Below are positions 1-5,526 of a DNA stretch of 7,046 nucleotides, in pieces. Source of the stretch: an uncultured Clostridia bacterium (GTDB lineage: Bacteria; Bacillota; Clostridia; Peptostreptococcales; Anaerovoracaceae); NCBI GenBank assembly GCA_934277655.1, contig CAKQVC010000107.1:1-7046 (forward strand), written 5' to 3'. Position 1 is the first letter of the stretch, and each line of letters starts with the position of its first letter. The translations under genes were made by a program, and so were the position numbers. The notes below the pieces were generated by a model. The model worked only from the letters and a program-made list of their open reading frames with translations, was not told the DNA's origin and did not search any database.

Positions 1-1311
1 TGGCAGATTACTGGTTACCGAAAACTGCGGCAACGTCACTTCTTTATTTAAGAGGAGCTGGAAGACATTCGGTATGATCTCCGTCAGCTTTTGTACACCT
101 CTCTGCGGCAGTGAAATATCCAGCCAGGCCAGCCGGCTCCTTGCCTCTTTATAAGCAGCATCGTTTCTGTCTTTATGTGCTGCATACTGTGCCAGCTGTT
201 CATACCAGTATTCCGATTTTTCATAGTCCATCTCCAAAGCTCGCAGCATGCTCAGTCCCTGCATCAGTGCCGGCGATGTCCTGACTTCTTCATCTGGCAG
301 CCGGTTATAATATTTCTCCATTTCCCAGTAATAACCTGATCCGGGGTCTTTTTCTGCATTCTTGATCAAAAGTTCTGAAATCTTGTGATAATCGCCACTA
401 CTCGCGTAACATTCCATTGCCCTGCCGTAATCATTGTTCAACTCATAATATAGTCCGCCCCGGTTATAAATCGCCTGTTTCTGCGTTTCTGTAAATTCCT
501 TTTCCAGTTCCCAAAGCAGAAAGTCACGAAAAAATGGCCAAAACCTGAATTCCTCAATGCTGTCATAAAGCAGCATGGTCGTATTTTTCTGGATTTCTCC
601 CAGAATTTCTCCCACACAGTTATCTCCACTGACCATCTTCGCAAGATTCGTATCAAATCCATCAAATGGTGCCAGCTGTATGAGCAGCATCCTCTTCGAT
701 ATATCAAATCGTTTATAGATTGCATCTTCAAAGTAGATATAGATCTCCCTTCGAATCATATCTGATGTTCTGGCATCATAAACTTTCCCCTGCAGAAGAT
801 GCATTGCTACAAGCTGCACAGCCAGCGGATATCCCAGTGTTTCCGTCATGATAGTCGTAATTTCTGCAGGCGTTCTTGGAATTTTATATTTATCCATCAG
901 CCTTTTTACCGTTTCCCAATCAAAGAACAGATCCTGTGCCTGAAAAATTTTCATCAGTCCGGTAAACTGAAACGGCGCCAGCCATCCCGGTGCTGCTCCC
1001 CTCGAAAGGAAAAGGAATCGAAGCTGTGGATTTTCACGGATCAAGCTGCACAGTGAATCTTTAAATTCATCCTCAATAAAATATTGAAACTGATCGATCA
1101 GCAGTATATCCCAGGTTCCGTCCACTTCCGGGATTTTAAAATCTGCGGTCTCAGCCGATAATTTCTTTACTTTCTTTCCTTCAACCAGTGCTTCTGCCGT
1201 TGTCGTCTTTCCAAACCCACACGGCGCACTGAAAAATACAATTCTGCCCGTATTCATTTCATTTCGGAACGTTTCTTCCAGGTCACTTTTCAAAATAATG
1301 TGTCGATTCAC
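1..1311 (-). CDS. MalT/LuxR-type STAND ATPase transcriptional regulator (C-terminus cut by window edge)
   Basis: 437 codons are visible, open to the left edge with no stop. The start is GTG at 1311, chosen because a strong GGAGG (1318-1322) lies six bases upstream. Residues 28-37 form a P-loop (SAPCGFGKTT), residues 68-75 a Walker B (DILLIDQF), residues 100-105 read LFLSRG, and residues 159-164 give the LGYPLA motif typical of the winged-helix part of MalT-like NTPases. From about residue 280 the chain is helical and rich in Tyr, Ala and Leu (for example NRGGLYYELNNDYGRAMECY), as expected for TPR-like sensor repeats. MalT-family proteins are usually about 800-900 residues and end in a LuxR-type DNA-binding helix-turn-helix; that part would lie outside the window, so DNA binding is inferred. 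The gene diverges from an unknown gene at 1543, a possible target. The ligand is unknown. Confidence 0.85.
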   Translation of the reverse strand, partial: MNRHIILKSDLEETFRNEMNTGRIVFFSAPCGFGKTTTAEALVEGKKVKKLSAETADFKIPEVDGTWDILLIDQFQYFIEDEFKDSLCSLIRENPQLRFLFLSRGAAPGWLAPFQFTGLMKIFQAQDLFFDWETVKRLMDKYKIPRTPAEITTIMTETLGYPLAVQLVAMHLLQGKVYDARTSDMIRREIYIYFEDAIYKRFDISKRMLLIQLAPFDGFDTNLAKMVSGDNCVGEILGEIQKNTTMLLYDSIEEFRFWPFFRDFLLWELEKEFTETQKQAIYNRGGLYYELNNDYGRAMECYASSGDYHKISELLIKNAEKDPGSGYYWEMEKYYNRLPDEEVRTSPALMQGLSMLRALEMDYEKSEYWYEQLAQYAAHKDRNDAAYKEARSRLAWLDISLPQRGVQKLTEIIPNVFQLLLNKEVTLPQFSVTSNLP

Positions 1312-1407
1312 TTGCTGCCTCCACTATACTTTATCCGAGATAAGCCGAAGTTTTTCCTTTCTGCCACCCTCTTTTCGGGATCTGGCATTTTCCATCTGAT
1401 TATAAAA

Positions 1408-1416
1408 ATTATAGCA
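1408..1416 (-). promoter_or_regulatory. Extended -10 promoter for the STAND regulator
   Basis: On the minus strand this reads TGCTATAAT, an extended -10 element (TGnTATAAT) with a perfect TATAAT. The -35 region is poor, which is common for extended -10 promoters. Transcription would begin near 1401, giving a leader of about 90 bases before the GTG start at 1311. A second TATAAT overlaps a few bases downstream. A small hairpin (TTATC, 3-base loop, GATAA) lies in the leader at 1331-1343. Confidence 0.5.
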
Positions 1417-1474
1417 GAAAATCTCGGGTTTTGCATCCTACTAAAGTATGACGCAGGAAATATTACGGCTGTAC

Positions 1475-1502
1475 TTGTTTTTTTTTCAAAATAAGGTATA
1501 CT
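1475..1502 (+). promoter_or_regulatory. Sigma-A promoter for the 442-residue unknown gene
   Basis: TTGTTT (1475-1480) and TATACT (1497-1502) are separated by 16 bases. The -10 box matches five of six consensus positions; the -35 box keeps only the TTG core. Transcription would start near 1509, leaving a short leader of about 34 bases. A T-tract fills the spacer. Confidence 0.55.
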
Positions 1503-1542
1503 GAATGAAGACCCTATAGAATAGAAAGGTAAGCGAAATTAC

Positions 1543-2871
1543 ATGAACGAAAATTTTCCATTTCAGGTCATTCCCGGCGGACTTTCGGAAAGTTCCGCAA
1601 CAAGCCGGAAAGAGTTTTTATCAGCCGTCGTGACAGACACTCGCATGATGGGTGTTGTGTGTGTATCTGCACGTTGGAAACTTCCCGATAACCAGGTATC
1701 CCGTTACCTCTATCAATATTTCTACATTGACGCTGACGAATTTGGACTGGAAAGCTATGAACAGGTTTATACCTGCGATCCTGCGGACGAAGAAGACCTT
1801 GCTCTGATTCATTCCATTGAAGCCCGGCTGATGGGTGGTCTGGGTGGAGATAATATTCAGATTTCCGAGAGAGAACTTCGGGCGCTAGTTCAGAAATACA
1901 TTTTATACAATCAGAAGAAGCATGTCGAAATGCCGGAAGGCATCGAAAACTTCGAATTTCTGCTCCAGCCTCGCATTGAATTATCGGACACAGAAGAATA
2001 CGTCCTAATGTGCAAGCAATGCCCAATCATGAAGAATCCATATCAAGTTATCAATTACTTCATAATGCGGTGTTTCTGCAAGGATTTTGAAGCAGCAAAA
2101 TTTCTTACCAAGAACTATGTGCGGACGGAACTTTTTTCGGATTTATCCTACGCTACACTTTTTCGAAATACGATCACAGAAGCGGAAGACCCTGGAAGTG
2201 GTGTAAACACCGACTACTATGTAACGGACAATGACCGGACTTTCGGCACTTTTACCACCCGAAGATCCTTCCTCTGTGAGTCGCTGCTCGAAGTGGATGA
2301 ACACTATTACATTACCGTAACCCAGGTAACGTTGGAACATCTAAAAGTTGTAAAATATGAGCGCATTTCTTCCTTTCAGATCTCAAAAGAAGAATTTGGT
2401 ATGATTTTATCTCGTTCGGAGTTTATTACGGTTTATGAGTGTATGGAAGAGCATCCTGATTTTACCCGCGAAACCACAGCACTTTCCGATCGTGCAACCA
2501 TTACCGAATACGAAGGCGGAACACTGTTTATGATTTTCCGGCCCCATAACGATCACGTTGCACAGCCCGTATTTAATCTCAACGATGATGTTCTCGGCAT
2601 TTACTACATAACGGATTTCAATCAGATTTTGGCATGTGCTTTTGATCGGGAATCCATACAGCTACTGGAAAAAGATTTCAGTACATCTGCGCTGTCTGCA
2701 GTATCGTTTCCTTCTGCAAAATATGAATTCAAATCTCCGGTGCTGTTTGATTTTGTATCCAGCGGCATTGAAGATTTCGAGGACTTTGTCAACCTGATCG
2801 CAAAAACTCCTCATGAGAAAAAGGGATTCGACGAACTTCTGAACCCTGAATTCCCGGAAGACGATGACTAA
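1543..2871 (+). CDS. Uncharacterised 442-residue cytosolic protein
   Basis: I do not recognise the family. The ATG at 1543 is the first possible start, because an in-frame TAG sits at 1522-1524. The only Shine-Dalgarno candidate is GAAAGG at 1524-1529, with a long 13-base gap. There is no signal peptide or membrane segment, so it should be cytosolic. It is acidic, with an EDDD C-terminus. Visible landmarks are a CxxC at residues 157-160 (CKQC), a CxC at 177-179 (CFC), and a mixed alpha/beta middle and C-terminal part with short beta-like runs such as YYITVTQVTL (255-264) and ATITEYEGGTLFMIF (318-332). Nothing resembles a DNA-binding or catalytic signature I can name. Its own promoter and a following hairpin suggest a single-gene transcript. 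It diverges from a MalT-like regulator, so it may be that regulator's target; this is inference from position only. Confidence 0.85.
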   Translation: MNENFPFQVIPGGLSESSATSRKEFLSAVVTDTRMMGVVCVSARWKLPDNQVSRYLYQYFYIDADEFGLESYEQVYTCDPADEEDLALIHSIEARLMGGLGGDNIQISERELRALVQKYILYNQKKHVEMPEGIENFEFLLQPRIELSDTEEYVLMCKQCPIMKNPYQVINYFIMRCFCKDFEAAKFLTKNYVRTELFSDLSYATLFRNTITEAEDPGSGVNTDYYVTDNDRTFGTFTTRRSFLCESLLEVDEHYYITVTQVTLEHLKVVKYERISSFQISKEEFGMILSRSEFITVYECMEEHPDFTRETTALSDRATITEYEGGTLFMIFRPHNDHVAQPVFNLNDDVLGIYYITDFNQILACAFDRESIQLLEKDFSTSALSAVSFPSAKYEFKSPVLFDFVSSGIEDFEDFVNLIAKTPHEKKGFDELLNPEFPEDDD

Positions 2872-2886
2872 AACAAAGATCAACAA

Positions 2887-2933
2887 AAAGGGCTTCCGCT
2901 TAACGGAAAATAACCGTTAACGTGCAGTCCTTT
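2887..2933. terminator. Hairpin after the 442-residue gene, possible terminator
   Basis: An outer stem pairs AAAGGGCT (2887-2894) with AGTCCTTT (2926-2933), including one G-U pair. An inner perfect 7-bp stem pairs TTAACGG (2900-2906) with CCGTTAA (2914-2920) around a 7-base loop, with a mismatched internal loop between the two stems. It starts 15 bases after the stop at 2871. The T-run on the plus strand is short (TTTC), whereas on the minus strand the stem is followed by TTTTTGTTG, so it may work better as a backstop against leftward transcription. Confidence 0.45.
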
Positions 2934-2972
2934 CATTATGCAAAAAGGGGCTGTAAAAAAACTCCCTAACAG

Positions 2973-3019
2973 AAAAAACGCCTCCGCAGGCCGGTATTAT
3001 CCGCCCGCGGAGGCGTTTT
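2973..3019 (-). terminator. Strong intrinsic terminator of the permease-peptidase operon
   Basis: AAAACGCCTCCGC (2975-2987) pairs perfectly with GCGGAGGCGTTTT (3007-3019), a 13-bp GC-rich stem. The 19-base intervening segment can fold further through CGG/CCG pairing. Read leftward, the stem is followed by a T-run at 2978-2973, and it lies 15 bases after the peptidase stop codon. Read rightward it is followed by TTTT, so it is probably bidirectional and separates the two modules. Confidence 0.88.
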
Positions 3020-3034
3020 GCTGTTTATGATTTG

Positions 3035-3829
3035 TTATCCGATAAAATATCGGCATCTTGATAGCTCAAGCGGTTTATCAGCGTTAAACGATACCGTAAA
3101 ATCATCGATTTTTTCGACGCCGGGGAACCATGATGCCGACATAGCCTTTTGGAATTCCTTATAACATACTGTCATGTTATAAGTGTCCGCAAGCGGACGC
3201 GCTGGAGGAAGAGGTTTCGATAGCACATTGCTTACAGCAGCTTCTATATCTTCCACCACTTTTTCCGGATGCAGATTCCACGTGGCATCGCCCAAGCCGC
3301 GCTTCGTCGGGACTGTAACGATTCCCGGGTATTCTTTTTCAGCCGCGCGGCAGATACCTGCATCTCCGGAAAGAAACAGGGAGGGTACGCCCATTTGGTC
3401 GGCAACACCCGAATTGATCGTAAACTCAGAAGCAAATTCTCCATTGATCTTGAACCAATTGTATACATGATCCTCGCAGGTATGTTTCAAAGGGCTCGTA
3501 TCGGTCCAAGCGCCCGAATGATAACCAATATAGATCACTCCGTCAAACGTATCATCCAAGCCGCCAAGCATAGACAGCGGCGAACACGTCCAACCGCAGA
3601 TAAGCTGCGCTTCTTTCGGAAGAAGCGTGTGGTCTATATTCATTGCATCTTCATGACCGTCTTTTACGACGACCTCATAGCCGCAGGACAGCGCGCCCCG
3701 ACAAGCCGCAGCCGTTTCTAATGACATTTGCCTGCAGGCAGCCTCGTATCCTTTACCTCCATATCTGGTCGCTTCCCAGCTCGTAATTCCGCTGACACCC
3801 TCGATATCAGCACTGATAAAAATTTTCAT
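3035..3829 (-). CDS. dppA: DppA-like D-aminopeptidase, peptidase family M55
   Basis: 264 residues, close to the roughly 274 of Bacillus subtilis DppA. The family hydrolyses N-terminal D-amino acids from short peptides at a zinc centre in the cytosol. The N-terminus carries the SxDxEG signature (SADIEG, residues 6-11), giving metal ligands D8 and E10. H59 (KDGHE), H104 (GYHSG), H116 (LKHTCED) and E135 (ASEF) fall where DppA has its other zinc ligands and catalytic histidine; this alignment is from memory. The LDDTFDG motif (91-97) is also typical. I chose the ATG at 3829: an in-frame ATG at 3946 would add 39 unrelated residues inside the permease gene, and GAGAGG lies upstream of 3829, although 13 bases away. 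It follows the permease stop by 20 bases, so the two are co-transcribed. It ends at an intrinsic terminator. Exact substrate unproven. Confidence 0.9.
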   Translation of the reverse strand: MKIFISADIEGVSGITSWEATRYGGKGYEAACRQMSLETAAACRGALSCGYEVVVKDGHEDAMNIDHTLLPKEAQLICGWTCSPLSMLGGLDDTFDGVIYIGYHSGAWTDTSPLKHTCEDHVYNWFKINGEFASEFTINSGVADQMGVPSLFLSGDAGICRAAEKEYPGIVTVPTKRGLGDATWNLHPEKVVEDIEAAVSNVLSKPLPPARPLADTYNMTVCYKEFQKAMSASWFPGVEKIDDFTVSFNADKPLELSRCRYFIG

Positions 3830-3849
3830 TTCTGCTGTTTTACCTCTCT

Positions 3850-5262
3850 TTAGAATGGTCCTAAGTTGATATGGTGCGCGATCAGCACCATGATGTAACC
3901 CGCGGCCAATTGAATCGTCATCGCTCTTGCAGAGAACTTGACCCATACATCATATTTCAAGCCGCACAACTGGCAAGGTACCAGCGCGCCTGCCGGCCAT
4001 AAGTAGTCCGTAAATCCATCACCGAATTGATACGTCAGTACCATAACTTGCTGATTGATGCCTAAGATCTTGCCCAACGGGCTCATGATCGGCATCATCA
4101 TGACCGCTTTGCCGGAACCTGAGTCGACAAAGAAATTCAAGATCGTAACGAAAACAAAGAGAAGCAGGATCGTAAACGCCGGTCCCTTGCCTTCAAGCAT
4201 TTGGCCCATGTAGTAAACGAAGGTATCCACAATCTCACCTTTTTCAAGAACGATCATAATCGAGCGCGCCATTCCGATAACAAAACCTGCGGTTAATACA
4301 TTTGCCGCTCCGCGCATAACGCTTTCCGCAGCATCACTCGGCCTGACACGGAAAATGAGCGCTAAGATAATTGCGTAAATGATATAGAGTCCCGCGACTT
4401 CACCGATGCCCCAACCTTTGGTCGCACAGCAATAGCCTTGTATGATCAAGAAAACAACATATATACCAAGCGCTAAACTGTGCTTGTGTGTCATAGGTAC
4501 TTTATTTTTGATGCCCTCTATCTCAACATCCCCTTTGAGCTGACGCTCGTATTCTTCCGCAATGTAGCTCTTGGAAGGATCTTTTGTGATTTTCCTGCAG
4601 TACATGAGCACACTGAATAAGGCCAGAACGAAGAACACGCAGAAACAAATCACGCGATACCACAGTCCGGAGAAAATCGGCAATCCTACGATTTTTTGAG
4701 AGATACCGGTCGTATACATGTTCAGCATACCGCTCGCCCAGCCCGAGCAAGACGCCATCATGATGGTGGCCATTGCCGCTACGCGGTCGTATCCGATCGC
4801 GAGGATCACAGACGTCGTAATGCCATAGAACGGATAAGATGCTTCGCCGAAGCCTAAAATGCCCATGCCCGCAAAGGCCGCGAAAAAAATCAGTATGACA
4901 CCGAGTTTAAAAGATCGTTCTCGTTCCGCGATCTCCATGATCTTGGTAAGTCCTGCACCAAAAGTACCGGTCTCTTCCAAAAAGTTGATAACGCCGCAAG
5001 TGATAAGCAGACCTGCAATAATATCCGCGCCTTCAACAAATCCTTGATAAATTGCCTGGAAGAAGTCCAGAAAACCAATAGGGTCCTTTTCATCTAGGAA
5101 GTGGAATTGATCCGGCTGCACAATGTCTCGATCTGTTTCGGGATCGTACACTCTTTCGAAAGCACCGCTTGGCGCAATATATGTGAGCAGTGCTACCACA
5201 AGCATGATCATGAGGAGCACGATGATGACATGCGGCATTTCGAATGTCCTTTTCTTTTTCAT
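3850..5262 (-). CDS. YfcC/DcuC-superfamily multi-pass permease
   Basis: 470 residues, inner-membrane. The N-terminus (MKKKRTFEMPH, then a membrane helix at 12-29 and the PSGAFERV turn at 31-38) is typical of the YfcC family. About a dozen hydrophobic segments follow, with a charged cytosolic loop near residues 222-260. Two hairpin-type motifs mark the C-terminal half: FVDSGSGKAVMMMP (378-391) and QFGDGFTDYLWPAG (412-425), resembling substrate-site loops of the YfcC, AbgT and DcuC transporters. Members are annotated variously as dicarboxylate, arginine/ornithine or peptide-related carriers, so the substrate cannot be read from sequence. Pairing with an M55 peptidase 20 bases downstream suggests a peptide or an amino-acid product. 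The ATG at 5262 is supported by AAAGGA at 5273-5278, ten bases upstream. First gene of the operon, preceded by a sigma-54 promoter. Confidence 0.9.
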   Translation of the reverse strand: MKKKRTFEMPHVIIVLLMIMLVVALLTYIAPSGAFERVYDPETDRDIVQPDQFHFLDEKDPIGFLDFFQAIYQGFVEGADIIAGLLITCGVINFLEETGTFGAGLTKIMEIAERERSFKLGVILIFFAAFAGMGILGFGEASYPFYGITTSVILAIGYDRVAAMATIMMASCSGWASGMLNMYTTGISQKIVGLPIFSGLWYRVICFCVFFVLALFSVLMYCRKITKDPSKSYIAEEYERQLKGDVEIEGIKNKVPMTHKHSLALGIYVVFLIIQGYCCATKGWGIGEVAGLYIIYAIILALIFRVRPSDAAESVMRGAANVLTAGFVIGMARSIMIVLEKGEIVDTFVYYMGQMLEGKGPAFTILLLFVFVTILNFFVDSGSGKAVMMMPIMSPLGKILGINQQVMVLTYQFGDGFTDYLWPAGALVPCQLCGLKYDVWVKFSARAMTIQLAAGYIMVLIAHHINLGPF

Positions 5263-5356
5263 TTTCTTTTCGTCCTTTCTTTGTTTGTGCAGAGCAGATA
5301 AGCGGAACGCGACCTAGACAGATAACTTTCTTTTTCTGCTCGGTATATTTATCTAT

Positions 5357-5374
5357 ACGCAACATGTATGCCAA
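5357..5374 (-). promoter_or_regulatory. Sigma-54 (-24/-12) promoter of the permease-peptidase operon
   Basis: The minus strand reads TTGGCATACATGTTGCGT, matching the consensus TGGCAC-N5-TTGC with the required 10 bases between the invariant GG (5371-5372) and GC (5359-5360). Only the sixth base of the -24 element differs. Transcription should start near 5347, giving a leader of about 85 bases before the permease ATG. A gene for a sigma-54 activator reads away from it on the other side of the gap, which strongly supports the call. Confidence 0.88.
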
Positions 5375-5401
5375 TAAAAACCGGCAAAAAATCGTGCAAA
5401 A

Positions 5402-5416
5402 CGGCATATTACGCCG
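5402..5416. promoter_or_regulatory. CGGC palindrome, candidate activator-binding site
   Basis: CGGCATATTACGCCG is an imperfect palindrome: 12 of 15 positions match its reverse complement, with CGGC/GCCG arms. It lies about 55-70 bases upstream of the predicted sigma-54 start. A further CGGCA half-site is at 5382-5386, exactly 20 bases (about two helical turns) from the CGGCA at 5402. Enhancer sites for sigma-54 activators are often palindromic and usually 80-150 bases upstream, so this one is rather close. Assignment is by position and symmetry only. Confidence 0.45.
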
Positions 5417-5426
5417 AAAATAATAC

Positions 5427-5454
5427 AGTATAACAGGATTTAAATTTATTTGAA
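5427..5454 (-). promoter_or_regulatory. Possible secondary sigma-A promoter toward the permease
   Basis: The minus strand reads TGTTATACT (5435-5427), an extended -10, with TTCAAA (5454-5449) as a four-of-six -35 match at 16-base spacing. A start near 5420 would place the CGGC palindrome just downstream. The region is AT-rich, where chance matches are common. Confidence 0.25.
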
Positions 5455-5458
5455 CCCA

Positions 5459-5487
5459 TTGTGAAGAACCGAAAAATATACTATACT
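5459..5487 (+). promoter_or_regulatory. Sigma-A promoter of the sigma-54 activator gene
   Basis: TTGTGA (5459-5464) and TATACT (5482-5487) are separated by the optimal 17 bases. The -10 box matches five of six positions and the -35 four of six. Transcription should start near 5494, giving a leader of about 33 bases to the ATG at 5527. Confidence 0.6.
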
Positions 5488-5506
5488 GAGTACACGAGAG
5501 TATAGT
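5480..5506. repeat. 8-bp inverted repeat over the activator promoter, candidate operator
   Basis: ACTATACT (5480-5487) and AGTATAGT (5499-5506) are perfect inverted repeats separated by 11 bases. The left arm contains the -10 box and the right arm lies in the predicted early transcript, so a protein bound here would block the promoter. Further TATA matches on both flanks extend it imperfectly. It could be an autoregulatory operator; alternatively the symmetry may partly be a by-product of AT-rich promoter sequence. Confidence 0.45.
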
Positions 5507-5526
5507 TATAGAAAGGCGAACAGACG

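Noticed and set aside
1300..1494. 64-codon open frame on the plus strand over the divergent promoter gap
   Set aside because: It overlaps the start of the STAND regulator and both promoters, has no convincing ribosome site, and its product looks like translated AT-rich non-coding DNA.
1568..2026. 152-codon minus-strand frame inside the 442-residue gene
   Set aside because: Arg/Ser/Pro/Cys-rich composition typical of an antisense shadow, with no ribosome site support.
3269..3721. 150-codon plus-strand frame inside the peptidase gene
   Set aside because: Fully antisense to a gene with clear family motifs; composition is shadow-like.
3830..3946. N-terminal extension of the peptidase to an upstream in-frame ATG (303 residues in total)
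   Set aside because: The extra 39 residues lie inside the permease gene, do not resemble M55 proteins, and the family signature begins exactly at the internal ATG at 3829.
5383..5397. GG...GC element on the plus strand as a second sigma-54 promoter toward the activator
   Set aside because: There are 11 bases between GG and GC instead of the required 10, and a good sigma-A promoter already fits the activator gene.
5090..5407. 105-codon minus-strand frame across the permease start and the sigma-54 promoter
   Set aside because: Out of frame with the well-supported permease and spanning its promoter and ribosome site.
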